In this document: positions 1 to 14,500 of the stretch, piece after piece
Layout: every line of letters starts with the position of its first letter
How positions within the stretch are numbered: position 1 is the stretch's first letter
Assembly: GCA_907163375.1 (NCBI GenBank)
Contig: CAJQUW010005757.1
Location: 1 to 64,000, forward strand
Reading direction: 5' to 3'
Origin: Prostheceraeus crozeri
Lineage: Eukaryota; Platyhelminthes; Polycladida; Euryleptidae
DNA length: 64,000 nucleotides
Made by a program: the position numbers and the translations under genes
Notes under the pieces: generated by a model
The model's database searches: none
What the model was told of the DNA's origin: nothing
The model's input: the letters and a program-made list of their open reading frames with translations, nothing else

Positions 1-1100
1 CTTGATTATTATTACTTAAATTACTGTGCAATGATAATAAATTCTCGTTTCGATGATCTTCACAACATCTCATAAATTTCAATATTTAGATCTACTGATA
101 AATTAGTTAGTAGGCACTTATCGTCGGTAAAACAAACCGATAGAAAAAGTCTTTTGTTAAACTGAAATTTTATCATTAAATTGCGTGGTGCCATCAGTCT
201 ATTGTAAAAGGCCTTTCTGTCCGCTCTAGTTTCCCTATTAAACCTCTTTGGTTGACAGCCATGTTGATATGCATTGAATTTTCGGAACTTAGCAATGTAC
301 AGTCTGCCCTGACGATACGGCCTACATGGTCTTGATATAATCCCTTGCTTTACATACAACAGGATTTCAAAGAGCTTCTCAAATTATCATCAGACATCCT
401 ACCGTGTTCTCAGTAGATATTCTGTATCTAACAAATGAAACGGAAGCGCTGAATTATTTATGAATTCTAAAATCTTCGGTTATTGATTAAGCCTATCTCT
501 ATAATACAGAGTGGATTACATTACAAACGACCGTGTCCTTAATCAGCTTTAATCTCGAACGTTATATATCCTCCTATGTATAATTGTAATATTTGATATT
601 GGTCGATCGATCAATTTTTCAGTCTCTTCGTGAGATTTTATTGCCAACCCAACAACATTTTAATGAAATCCGTTTCACATGCTTGGGATAGTATGCTGGC
701 CTATAACACTCCTGATCGCCTCTCTGCAGACAAATATTTCCTTTTTATAATTGCAGGGTTATATGATCATCCAATTATGCCGTGTGAGTGATATTATCAT
801 TTTCTTATAAACATTAACATGAAATTATGAAGCAAGAGCTAAGGAAACAATTTCTAAAATTGTAATGATGTATAGGCTATTTCTAACAATGATATTACAT
901 AATCTTGAGAACCTTCTTTCATATTTCAGACGTTATGGTCTTCAGTCTTCGCGGAACTCGTCACTGCCTCCGAATGTTTCGGTTCTAATAGAGTGTTATT
1001 ATTTTTCTATTAGTACATGGAACACTTAGTGGAGTGACACTATCGACCTGCGTGAATAAAAATCTAAGGTAGGTTCAATAGTTTTAAGATTTATGCCACT
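1..1100. other. Left-edge non-coding DNA
   Basis: AT-rich. A 99-residue minus-strand frame at 359-60 is not recognisable and has no supporting splice or start context. Confidence 0.5.
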
Positions 1101-1153
1101 TGCCACCCTTCTTGCGTTGTACTTTTTAGTAGTACAACGCAAGGGGGGTGGCA
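1101..1153. repeat. Strong hairpin, 23-bp arms, 7-base loop
   Basis: TGCCACCCTTCTTGCGTTGT (plus ACT) at 1101-1123 is the reverse complement of 1131-1153 except at two positions, which become G-U pairs in plus-strand RNA. It begins a GC-rich island (to about 1285) in AT-rich DNA. No known RNA family was recognised. Confidence 0.85.
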
Positions 1154-1689
1154 TTTTTTTTGGAAAGTCAAGGGCTGGCCTCGACTTTTTGACGACTTTT
1201 CGAGGGACTCGCCCTCGTCTTTTAGTCGTGGGCCGGCCCTCGAGGGTCCGCGGACTTATTTTCTCGCGGGCAAGGCCGGAGTAAAGCAAGGCTTGAGTTG
1301 TATAAATATGAAATACTTGTATTTAACTATTTTCGTAAAGATTAACCGGATAAGTCTTTATAATTGCACAGCACTAGATACAAACAGAAATATAGTGGCC
1401 AGAAATATATATGTGGTCTCCATGCAGTTCTGATATGCATGTTCCCATTACAGACCATTTCTGAGCCTCAATTGAAAGTTGGCAGCCGTTACACAAAAAG
1501 TGGACATCCTCATCACTTAATTGTAGTGCATATATTCGACCTGTCTGGACGGATAGATCACGGTCGTTCTGTAGGAATGCTATTACAATGTACCATTAAC
1601 CATATCAAAACTACTTCATGTGTTTCAAGATCATCGTCAAAAAATCATAGAAATTCACATCAAGTACCAGAATTTGCTCTGTATAACGC

Positions 1690-2185
1690 CTTGATTTGCA
1701 TGCATGTATGTATATATAGGCGCTGTATTGAGGATGCTAGCGCATGCAGCAATGAAAAGTTTACATTTGGTTCATAAAATCGGGATGCATTCAGTCATGA
1801 CAACACAAGCAAGTGTGTTATCAACGAAGTTTCTTGTAAAGGTACAAAGTAGGAATTGAAACAATTGCCCTATTTGAATTGGCGCGTTTATTGAGGTGGA
1901 TGCTAGTACAGGTACAATGGGAATTTGGTTCATGAAATCGGGATGCATTCAGTCATGACAACACAAGCAAGTGTGTTATCAACAAAGTTGCCTGTAAAGG
2001 TACGAAGTATGAATTGAAACAATTGCCTTATTTGAATTGGCGCTGTATTAAGGATGCCGGCACAGGTACACGTACAATTGGAATTTGGTTCATGAAATCG
2101 GGATGCATTTAGACATGACAACACAAGTGTGATATTTGCCTACTATTTTCCTGCAAAGAAACCAAGTATAAATTGAAACAAATAC
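1690..2185. repeat. Tandem repeat, about 159-bp unit, at the CSB 3' end
   Basis: Three units start at about 1766, 1924 and 2084 with TTTGGTTCATGAAATCGGG, followed by GCATTCAGTCATGACAACAC and AATTGAAACAA. A further partial unit upstream begins at about 1718 with GGCGCTGTATTGAGGATGC. The last unit is truncated close to the CSB stop codon, so the array lies in the CSB 3' UTR or just beyond it. Confidence 0.88.
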
Positions 2186-2194
2186 ATCATCTGT

Positions 2195-2572
2195 TTATCT
2201 AAATCGTGACTGTAAGCTCCAAATAGGAACGTCATTGACACGACTGTAGTCACACATCTTACGCAATATAGCACGAAATTTAACATTTTCACTCGGCTCA
2301 ATTTTGCTTTTGAAATTATTCACAATTTCAGAGGTTGAGGCTTCTCCTGAACAGTTGGGCTGCAAGATGAGAAAAAACCGCAATTCCTCAATCAACATTT
2401 TCGTTCGTTCACTCAAAAGTTCCAAGAGGCTAGCTGGATGCTTCTGGTCTGCCCGTCTCAGTCGTATGTATCGAATGAGTTGAAGAGATGAAACTCGACC
2501 AGTATATATTGAAGAGGTTCCAGAGAAGAATGTCTGTTTACCTGCCTTTCTTGCATCACCAAAATTGGGATT
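2195..2572 (-). CDS. ERCC6: CSB exon 13 (C-terminal domain and stop)
   Basis: The acceptor is TATTTTTCAG. The exon encodes NPNFGDARK and ends in a folded segment ([59 protein letters not shown] at 2197-2195). It resembles the C-terminal ubiquitin-binding/winged-helix region of vertebrate CSB, which is needed for repair. A possible AATAAA lies about 300 bp downstream, inside the local tandem repeat. Confidence 0.88.
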   Translation of the reverse strand, partial: NPNFGDARKAGKQTFFSGTSSIYTGRVSSLQLIRYIRLRRADQKHPASLLELLSERTKMLIEELRFFLILQPNCSGEASTSEIVNNFKSKIEPSENVKFRAILRKMCDYSRVNDVPIWSLQSRFR

Positions 2573-5500
2573 CTGAAAAATAACATATGTTCTATCATTG
2601 CAATTAACAACTAAAATAGAGATCAAAGTCATGTAAAGGGGGAACTTTCTCTACGTTGAAATGACTCTGAAATATTTTAAGGATATTCATAGAGCTAGTA
2701 TCTCTCTGACAAATATAATATCATGATTAATTAAAATCGCAATTATATGATTCATATGCAAAATTTGAAACATGAATTTTGTATCGGTGCGCATCTTTTC
2801 TACATACAGTCAAAACACTAAACACTTCGTAAAAATGTAGAACACTATTCTCGCAATGGAGAATGAGGATAACGAAGTTAGTTCATGATAATTGTGAAAA
2901 TCATGACCTTTAAGTTGTGAGTGCAGATTACTCTTGAGTTTTTGAAGGATTGAAACAAAACAAGCCATTCTGAGACCCTCCGTAGGTCTTCATTAAGAAC
3001 GTCACATAACCGCTGACGTTGCTGAGTGTTCTTAGCTAGTCGCTCATTGGAATTGAGGAGTGTCGTGTCATCTGCATACATCACCAATTTACTCACTAAG
3101 CAGTCTGAAATGTCGTTGATGTACAGCAGAAAAAGAGTGGGCCCAAAATTGACCCTTGAGGAACTCCTGCATTGACAACCTTGGTGGAAGACTTTTGACC
3201 ATGTCGAGTTAATCAGTAACTCCATAAGACTTAAGCATCCTAAGGAGTCCTTGATGCCAGACTTTGTCGAATATCTTGGAAATATCCACGGCGAATGACC
3301 TCGTGTCACCTTGTCTGTCAAGAACACGACTCACATGTTCAGTGACATATGAAAGATCTGCAGGTGATTGAGAGTGCCTGAAGGCATGCTGCTCTTCTGA
3401 TTAAAGGTTCTGAGCTTCAAGGATCAAGGTGCTTCAAAAATCTTGCCAGCAATGGGAAGGAGGCTGATAGGACGGTAACTAATATGGAAGAAATGAATCA
3501 GAACCTTTCTTTGGAACTGGAACGACCTTAAGCTACTTTCCACCATGAGGGAAAGTCACCGGTGGATACACATCTACTGAGGAGTTTGGACAAAAGTGGA
3601 GAAAGCTCAGGTGAGAGATGCTTGAAGACCAAAACCGGGATGCCATCTGGTCCACTAGACTTAGAGCTGTCTAGACCAGCGATGATCTTTTTGACGTTTC
3701 GGGCTGTGACTACAGGAGGACTAAATACTCGTATCTCATCAGTGCGCGTTGCCGAAGTTCCCATGAAGTTCGTTTACTATTTTGCTGTTCTCATCAGGAT
3801 TTTTCTCATCAGGAGGGAAGCCCATTTAGGCAAGCTAGATAGTTCAGGGTCTCATTTTGCCTTTTGTTGTTACCAGCGCACAAATTGGTATTTTATGATT
3901 GAAAATTGAGCTGACCAACATTGGACATAGTGTCTGATCATAGAATGTCATTTGACGACAAAACTGAGCATTTTAGAGACATACACTCGTAATGTATTAC
4001 TGACAGACGTAAATGTGTGATCCTTATTTCTAAGCTCAAATGACGAAGGAATAACAAAATCTCTTTGTGACCTCAATGGGCGACTTCTAGACAATCTCTC
4101 GACTCCGATCGAGACAATTTTTCGTCAGGAATGCTTTTTCATCTACTGGAACAATTTACCCAGTTGCTTGTTAATTTGGGAAGAAAGACTACTTTTGAAG
4201 CTTCCTAATGCACGTGCAATAACATTTTCAATTTTACCATTCTCTAATTTCATTTTAGATTTTTCAGTAAAAGCATGCAAAAACTCACGTCATTAACACT
4301 CGACTCATCTGTACAAATTTTGTAGTTGACATTTCGACCAAATCTTGGAATTTTCTCCTTAATTTCCCCTAACCGAATCGCGTCCAAACGATCGGACAGC
4401 CATTTTACTGCCGCTGTTGCTACTTGTTCCGCCTCAAGATCCACCAGTTCGACATCCGTAGTTTCATTCTCAACGATTAGGCCATGATCCAATGTGCTTT
4501 CAACTCCAACGCTGCTCAAAACCTTCAAATCACTATCAGTCTTTTTCACTTTCAAAACTGCATCTTTCATATAAAGCGCTTCACCAAATAAGGAAGTGAA
4601 CTCGTCTGGCTTCTTCCTCCGCTTAGCCTGTTCCTTCTGCCTTCTTCTTTTCTCCTTATTTTCTCTTTCCCTTCTCTCTTCTTCTTCTCGATGCTTTCCA
4701 GTTGAGCCCTGGCTTCCTGTCCAAGTCACTTGACCAATAGGAGCGGATCGACAATATTTGGCTGACTTTGCTAGGCCACGTTTTGCTTCTGCCGCCACCC
4801 TAACAGCCTCTCTTTCTGTGAGGTAGTCCAGATCTGCGTTTGTATCGACCTCAGGCACAAGGGAAGTCATAATGTAGCCCTCAGTATTGCCGTCTTCATC
4901 CTCACCTTCACCGCAGTCGTAAACTGCTTTCCGATCAAGTCCAGCAATCTTACAACCCTCAATACTAGCACTACGTCCTTTCTTGCGCTTGCTTCTCTTT
5001 CTTTTATGTTGGCGCGAGGAGTCTGTGCTCTGCTTTTCAGCTTCCTCTTGTCGTGCTTCAGCTCCAGTACTTTCCGAGAACTTCTTGTTGATTTTGCGGG
5101 CAAGTGCACGTAATTTTTCTCGCTTTCTCTCAGATAACACATAATCAGCTTCATCTTCACTCTTTTCATTGCTCTCCTTCTTCCTACTCTTCTTTTTTTT
5201 CTTTGATTTCTTCCGTTTTACTTCTTCATCTGATTGCTCTGGTTCCACATGGACTGTCGAAGAATGCAAATCCTTTGACTGGCGAATCAACTTTGCCACA
5301 TTTCCAACATCTTCATCTCCGGAGTCATCTTTATTTGCATCATGACGCCGGTCATGCAGACGGTCGAAGCGATTGGCCAGATTGCGAGTAGCAGCACTAC
5401 CGTGGAAAATAGCACCTGTTTCTGTATCACCAGGAGCGCCTGCATCACCACTCAGCGAGAATAGTTCATGAAGATCATTGGCTTTGAAAAATCGTCGTTG

Positions 5501-8500
5501 CCGAGGATTCTTCAAAACCCGATTGGTCAGAAATTGTTTGAAAATTTGTCTGAAAATAGGAAAGAATCGTTTACTCCTATGCGTCAGAATTTAGAAAATT
5601 GATCAAATTATGATTCCACAAAACGTCGATTATCAAATTGATATATTAACAATTGTACAAAATGACTTTCTAAAGCTTTTTGCTCATGTGTAAAAATTGA
5701 AAACTCTGATAAAACTAAGCATAGCTAAACAAATGACTCTTAACTTCAGCTGCTTCAAGAAAATGAGACTGCGGACTAGAAAAATAAAGTTAAGCGCAAT
5801 ATATGAAAGCGAACAATCCTGTCCAAATTTAAAACGAAATTATGATGGATGAGTCTTGATGGGAAATTTTCTTAGATGTACACCTATGATTCGCATTTAC
5901 GAAGGGTTGCTGAGAAAGCTCTGACCGATAGAAATTTGATTCTACCTCTGACTTTTCAATGCATTCACTTAATAGAACTCTCATAATATATAATAGGGAC
6001 ATGTCTAAATTCCTCATATTAATCGGATAAGATTACATTTCCACTTCCTCATCGCCATACTTCAAAATCATCAAGTTTTCGTCAGATAGCTTTGACTTTT
6101 TAGTAAACGCGAGGTTCAATCTTCTTCGGATCTTCGGATGCCCTAAACACTCTTCATATCGCTGTTTCGCTCGTGGAAAAACAAGTAACATCTTCTATTT
6201 ATTGTATGGAACCTGATAAGATGAAGAAAGGACTCTGTCCACGAGAAGAGACGCGAGCTGATAATGCGAGCACACACGTGTTCAGGGAATAAGAAGGTGT
6301 CTGAACTGGGATTTTTTGCACGCTCGATTTTTCCTTCCAATGAACAATTCGCTGCGCGGTCAATCCTTGCAAAAGTGAACAACTTTTGCTCAGTGTTGCC
6401 ACAGCGGCCAACTGGAAAGAATTCCGCCGCGACGGTCCAGGTGTGCCGCTTCCCTGACCTATGTATGAATCGCTTTATTAAAGACAGATAAAGCAATTTT
6501 GGGGATCGATTTACATTCACACGCACGTACATCACGCAATTTAGCCTATGTAAATAATGATGCATACTGAATTGAGTAACCTGACTGTTCTTTTGTTTCC
6601 CATGCCCTCCCATCATAGATACCTCATCATCATTAATTCAGCAATGGATTCCAAAGCAGTGAGTTTAATGTGCATCACATATGCTTCAATTGCAACTCTA
6701 CTCATTCACTGATCAAGTAATTCAATTTGAAAAAATAGCACAAAACAGATGCTGAGTTACGTAGGCCTACTGATAGGACCATTCCATTAATAAGAGAGGC
6801 TAGACAACATCTCGAACAGAGGTTTTATCATTTTAATGACTTATCTAATTTTCGGTTCTCCTTGGTAGCACCCTACGTGCACGGTACATGTGAATAAGAA
6901 AAAACATGTATTAAAATATAATATCTATCTTAACAAAAGGATCAAATATTGCAATCGCAACATGCTGCTTAAAAACGAATATAAGAGAGAATTACGTTAA
7001 TACTCAGACTGAGTGATGATGATGGTCGAAAGGCTGTAGTGGCAACATTAAATTTTGAAAAGAAACAGACTATTAGTGTTCTGATATCTAGGAATCAGTA
7101 TCCTTGAGCAAATGAATTATGTGTACTATGTTAAGTACGTATTTTGATCAATTGTATCAAATTAAGTACAAGTATATGTTCATCGAGGATCTCTCAGGCT
7201 TTGATTCGTTAACACATATGACACAGTCTATGAATAATAACTCAAGAAGGAATTTCAGAGAAATTGAAAATCTAATGGTTAAATCGCTAAATCATGACGA
7301 GGTGTGAAGCGAGTATCTGAGATTGAAACATTCCAATACTGTAGGAACATCATATAAGTTGACACGGACAAGAAGCTGAAAATCCGCATCTGCGTTTGCA
7401 ACCTGTAGGATAATTCAGCTTGCGCCGAATGATCAAAAAATAGGACCGGCGGAATTCTCAAATTCCAAGAATTCCGCCACCACCTCAAGATTTCCGCCGA
7501 TTCCGCCGCGGCGGAAAATTCCGCCGCTGTGGCAACACTGCTTTTGCTGCCACTAATAAAACCATTCGTTTGAATTATTGGTTTGATTCAAAAACCGTCA
7601 TTTCTTCTCAAAAGCTTTCCTGATGCAACAAGGTGATGGCAAAGGTACATCGACACTGATGATTTATTTTGAGCACTCATCGAGCAACGGTGATTAAAAT
7701 AAAAAATTTCACCTCTTTTAGTTAGAATTGAATTGATGGTTTTTCTTTGTTAAACACTCCATGCCATCGTAAAACAATAATACCAGGGAACTATTCTGGA
7801 TAAATTTGACGAACAGTAAAATATAGCGCTTAGGAAGTGAAAATGTAATCGCATCAGATTAATATGAGAGGCTTTGGATTGTATTTATATGGGCAATATA
7901 CATATATACTATGCAATTAATAGGTTGAAAACAAATGAGCTAGAATCAAATTCCAATCGATGAAAAGTTTTACGGCAGCCTTCTTTAGGAAGAAATTCAC
8001 GAAGTCCATATTATTCCTGTCCACATTCAAATCAATTGCTTGGCCATTGAATTAAATTATTTGATCGATGGAATTTATTATTTGGTCATTCGATCATATT
8101 CTGTGGTCGGTCAATTTAATTGCTTATTCCACACAGATAAATTGCCTCATCTGTGTTTGGCTCACTGAGACAGAAGAAAGTGAATCTATCCTTGTGGCTT
8201 GGCCATTCGATTTAAATGCTTGGGTATGCTTGTGACTTTTTAATTTAGAAATACTACATGTACTTTAATGATTTTAAGATGTCAGACTTCTACTTTTGAT
8301 GAAGAAGCCGAAGACTTCGGTGCGCCACCATTTCGTTTGCTGTGGAATACTTAAGACATTAAGCTTAAGACAAAACACCACAAAATTGAAATCTACTTCG
8401 TCTATGAATTGTCTGGAACGACTATTGGACAGATAGTATACTTCTTACGCTGCTTTATGATAATACTACAACAACATTCCAAAAAAGTCTCCATACAATA

Positions 8501-11500
8501 AATGGATCATCCAATGATCCGCAATTAGGGGATATCCATATGGTGCGCACTTAGAAAATCAACTTTTTCGAATACCCCTCCCCTTGCACGCATTTGTTGA
8601 CCCACCCACTCTATACGCATCAAACAATTTCTGAATTTTCTCAAGAAGATTGATGCACAACTTTAGTGTCATTAATCTCTGGTATTATCGGAGCTTTTCA
8701 ATTTTTATTTAGATTTGTGTACGCTGGTATGTAAAACTATTCATACAAATTTGAAAAATAACCCTACTCAAAATTCCACTTAGAAGATACAATAGAATCA
8801 TCAGACAAAAACATTGATTCTTTTTTACAAATACACTGCATAATGTAAATATTGGTGATAAAGTACCGAGTAAAATTGGAAAAATAAGCAACATTATGTA
8901 CATGAAAATCAAGGTGCGATTTAACGAGTAGGAGTTTTGAAAACTGTGTACTAAGTATCAGCTGTCTTGGCCATACCATTCACGGAAATATATCATAGCG
9001 CGAATTCCAATTATTACATGTTTACTTCGGGTCAGAGTTAAAGTATTGAGATATCAAGTCATGTAAATATGTTTAATGATTCCATGCAGTATGCAAGATA
9101 GGAAATATCTAACAGTATCGGCCGACCCAGCACGGAAATAATAATCAAAAATAATGTTATATTCCCTTGGTGGTACAGTCCGACATTTAATTGCTTGGAA
9201 AATTCAAATCATGGACCTCTGATACATATTGTAGGGCCTACATGCATAAGGATGCAAAATCTAATGACTTCCGTGCAGCTGATGGCTGAAAAATCCACTG
9301 TAATGTTATCATATCTGTAGGCTCTGAAGTGTTATTTCTGCCATACGCTGTTGAACATAAAACATTTTCACATCGCAAAAATGATGTCGGAAATCGATTT
9401 CATCCGAAACGGCCAGCTGGAACCGTTTAGACACTAACATGCTCACATACAAGCTGTTTCATAGAATAGTACAAACATGTTAGTGCCAAGCTACCAGTGG
9501 TACACCACGGTTTCCAGCGCACATTTAAGAAAAAAAGCACACGAATGCGTTTTTTGAAAGCATAACTCAAATTATAATTAATAGCCTGCTTAGGCAACAA
9601 AAACCGTCAAAAATGCTGTCCTTTATATGCATTTTATCATCATGTATTACATACATATTATGGGAGGCAAGTTTTTAGTGATCTAAAAAATGCATTCCTA
9701 TTTTATTAATTTTGAGCCTCAGCACAAAACGAAGTTATCAAGGAATTTTACGACTATTATTACATCTTCAGCCAAATTATTCAAGAGCCTACTTCGATTG
9801 ACAAATACGGTATTTCTAGAAGTACACCAAAGGAAAGCCTACAATATCAAATCAATCACGTTCGAAGTCGTTGAAGTTCGAATCATGTTCGCTCCAATTT
9901 ACACACATAACAAATTCAAACTTCACCGACTTTTGTAACGGAAAAGGTTCTTTGTAGCTGAAATATGAACACAAGGAACTCATCAAATAAAATATGAATA
10001 ATCGGGCCTCCTCAACATTTCATGATTTTTATTAATCAACTGAATATTGCAATCTATTAATGTTGCAGGGTAATGGGTTCACCAGAAAAGAATCGTCATT
10101 AAATTAATTACACTATCCCATAAAAAAGTTTCGCTAATATTTTCATTGTGTAATATTAGTCAATAAAAACATAAGACAGCAAATTTTGACTAAGGAAGCA
10201 CAAAAAAGCACTTTTCCATTTCTCAGTAAAAAAAGCAAAAGGGCGAAAAAAACACGAGTGCCAACCCTGTGGTACACCCACGATTCTCGTGTCGTGTCAC
10301 ATGCATCAGAGGTCCATGGTCCATGATCCACAACTTACATGTTCATTTACAAGAAAACCAATATGCAATGCGTGTGTAGAAGACTTACCGGTGGTATATT
10401 TTCTCTTCTATTGATCCTGTTGTCAAAAGTCTGTAAATCACAACATCACGCTTCTGTCCTATTCGCCAAGCTCTTTCCCTAGCTTGCATATCTGTGCTTG
10501 GGTTCCAGTCAGGATCGTAAATAATGATGCGATCTGCACCTGTCAAATTGAGGCCAAGTCCACCCACTCGAGTTGTCAGCAAGAAAATAAAGATATTCGG
10601 AGTTGAGTTAAAACGAGCTACCATCTTCTGTCGCTGAGAAACAGGAGTGCCACCGTCCATTCTCATAAACGAGAAATTTCGTTTCTCGGCCATGTCACTG
10701 ACGAAAGCTTCCAGAATCAATAGCATTTTCTGACTTTGTGAGAAGAGTAATACTTTATGACCCTGCTCATGCCAGAGACGTAGCAAAGCATCCACAACAA
10801 CCATTTTACCAGCTCTTTGCCACCAGCCATACTGCATTGAAGGGTCGCCTGATTTAAGGCACGCAGGATCGAAATGCCCTGGTCCTCCAGTAGAAATATC
10901 AGGGTGATTACAAATCTTTCTCATTGTTGTCAGACCCGGGAATACCTATGAGGAAAGAGATAGTCACATTAAAGAATTTAAAAGATGTTTTGTTGATCAG
11001 GTTGGATCACATCATAACTACTCGTATACCTAAATAGTTGATCTTCGTAATCTATATGCATTTCTTTCAGGGGCGCTGTAGGGTCTCAGGACCAAGATGG
11101 TAGCAAATTATCTTCTAGAAAAGGTGAGTTGCTCCATTGATTAAACTAAGCCATTGTTTACACTGAATATGCATTGCATTTCTTGAGATGGCTGGTTGGG
11201 AATTAAGTTGTAAGTTATGTTTTAGTTAATAAGGTACTAAGCTATTCTCAGCAGCTTCGAAACATCATTTTCCTTTTGCATGAGTTTCGTAAGTTCTGTT
11301 GATGGTGGAATTTTTTGGGTTCTAGTCTTGAATTTATGATAAATCTGATCATCTGTTTGATAAGTATTCAAGGTTGCAAGTCTTTTTTAATTAAATGACC
11401 CAATCATGAATAAGCTAAAAAATTGAGCGCAATTATCATTTCATTCGCATTGATCATATGCACTGCATTCATAGATACCGGCACCCTCTTTGTCCAACAT

Positions 11501-14500
11501 TTTTGGATTAGACATCATTTTTCATACCTCCGGATCTAACAGATTTTCCTCAACAGCATAGCCAAATGGTGACAGTTGTAGTCGATAAAGAGAGAATGTT
11601 AGCCGAGCTACTTATAATTACTTAATTAAATTTAATGTTCTTTAATTGGTAAATACGTGCAGTAGTTCGCAAACATAATTGCATCAGCGGGTACAAAAAA
11701 TTAGAAAGAAGAAATAAAGTAGTGGCTACTTTTAATTCTGATATTTGAAAATTTGCTCTGCCTTCAGCATCACCTTCAGTTGACATTTTCTTCTTCCAAT
11801 TTTTGCGCCCGCCGCTGATGCAGTAGTTGTGTTTGTGAAATATTGCATGCATTAACCAACAAATTAAAATTTAATAAAGTAATAATTTTATTTTTACACT
11901 CATTATCATTTCCGAATTATTTTCTCAACGCAGTCAAAGCAAGTTAAAGTATGCACGTAATTGATCGGACGATTTTCCTGTACTTTCTGTTTTCTTCGCC
12001 ACGGAGGTCTTCGAGAATTCGAGTCGAAATCGGATCTTTAGCCCCTAGAACTTCATGGCAAGGCTGACGTTGGCGTAGGAACGACACGGAACCGATCGTC
12101 TCCAGTCCCAGGTCTTCACTTCCTCTTTCCGAATCAGTAACTTTTTTTCTACCGATACTTATAGCTGACACGGGATCTGTAAAGTGCTAGTACAAAACAA
12201 ATCCATCAATGTCAATAAGTCATAAAAATTGGCCACTCCAAAGTAGGGAGTGTGAATGCCTTTGAGGAAGGTTCGCTCCGTCCTTGCACAGGGGGCTGCC
12301 AACTATCTCTCCTTTCTTTATGCACACCACCTTCTATGCTTTCAGAAGTATATATACTCCATAAATAGAAAAAGTATAAATTGAATACATAATTACCAAG
12401 CCAACTATATAAAGGACGACAGATTCATTATATAGCTACTACATTTTCGTGTCGTATTTAACTTGTGATAAGAAGCCCATTTAAAATATAAAACGTGGTG
12501 TTTTATCACAATTAATCAGATCAAATTAAATTTTGGATTTGAAGGTGGTAAGTAGTATGATGCGAATATTAATGTCAAGAAAGAATGCATCTGACTTGCC
12601 GTGGCGTTGCTCTCAAACGTTTGTTTTACTTCTATTACGGAGGAGAAAAAAGTAAATTAAAGCGAACAGCGCAACTGAGCAATCAATTACTCATTGTCAT
12701 AAGCCAACATTTCAAAACAAATAACAATTTTCCGCCTATCTTCCTTACACAAACTTTTTATTAACTTGAATATAAAATAATAGAATCACGCACTACTTAG
12801 AAGCGTTTCAGTAACCTCGAACTTTTCTATTTTCGTGCTGAAAGTCTACAATTATTCAATGCTTGCATCTGTGTTTCTCAACGCTTTATGACCTGGGTTT
12901 CTTTTAAAAAGTTGCTTTCAATGGACCAGGGGTTGGAAAAGATTAATTGCAATTCAAATGACTTAATTTTTCTTAACAAATTTAATTTGATCAGATTAGT
13001 AATCAATTAATTGTAATTATTTTTTATCATTGCCAAATCTAAATGAATGCATGCTTGACACTCTTGATTGACAAATACTTAAAAAGTCGTATCCATAGTA
13101 CATAGGCCTACGAAGGTGCATTCAATCACTTACAGAACAATAATTTACCTGTAATAACAAACATGTGTATTCTAATTGAACTAATTTATTTATTTAGTAC
13201 ACCAATAAGTGCAAGGAGCACCAAGGCAACACAGGAAATACATTCAGGAGGGAACAATTAGAAGTTACAATAAAACATAAAAAGCTTTCGTTTAAACTGT
13301 TTCACCGTTTCACTGTTCACAATATCGTCGGGGAGGCGGTTCCAGTCATCTATAATGCGGTGGGAAAAAGAGGATAGGCGACAATTCAGATTTGTTGGGT
13401 GGCGGAAAATTTTGTAGTTATGTCCACGGGTTCGGGAAACACTAAAGGTGAAGAAGGAATTAGGATCACTTGGAGTAAGGTGGTTACATATTTTGAACAC
13501 GGTTGTAAGGTCCATAATCCGACGACGACATTGTAGTGTTGGGAGTTTCAGAGCTCTCAGTCTTTCTTCGTAGGGTAACGAGGATAGACCACGGATGCTT
13601 TTGGTGAATCGACGTTGTACACGTTCGATAGCCAGAATGTCTTTATTCAGGGATGGATTCCAGACTGGGATGGCATATTCGAGGTGAGGGCGGACCAGTG
13701 TCTTGAAGAGACGAATAAGCAGATCGGCGTCCCGAGAGACGAATGTCCTGAGGATGGCAGATACAATGCGATTCGCTTTCTGAACACAGGTCAGAATGTG
13801 CCGAGAGAATTTTAGGTCTTTTGAAATCAGAACTCCAAGGTCTTTGACACACTTGGAATTATTCAGGAAACTTCCATCCAGACGGTAGTCCGAGGCTGGA
13901 TTGCGAAATCCAAAGTGTAGAATGGAGGACTTTGGGGATTGAGCTATAGCTGCCATTTCTTCGACCAGGTGGTTACAGCGTTGAGGTCAGCTTGCAAAAG
14001 TTCTTTGGCTTTCAGGGGATCAGTGCGCTTGATTTCGGAGTACAATTTTACATCATCAGCATATTTCAATAAAGAAGAGTTTGTCAAGGTGTCATCAATG
14101 TCATTAATAAAGGCGACAAACAGATCTGGGCCTAAAACGGATCCCTGGGGGACACCAGAAATCATGCTGTAGGGGGAAGAATGCACACCATCCACGACAA
14201 CACTCTCAGTTCTATCCTCAAGAAAAGCTTTCAGAAAACATAGAAGTCTCCCTCCAATGCCCAAGGAAGTCAATTTCGAGAGGAACGAACGTGGACTGAA
14301 GAAATGACCCTTTTTCAAAATCGAGATAGATGACGTCAGCCCACTGACCGCGATCCACAACAGATGTTAAATCCTCGAGGAATTCTAAGAGCTGGTGGGT
14401 ACTAGACGAATTGGATAGAAAACCAAATTGAGAGCGCTTGATTATGTCATATTGGTTCCAGAATTTGCATGACAAAACATGGGAATGCACTGATAACAAT

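Noticed and set aside
1364..1777. 137-residue plus-strand open frame
   Set aside because: It runs into the 159-bp tandem repeat, has odd composition and no homologous motif.
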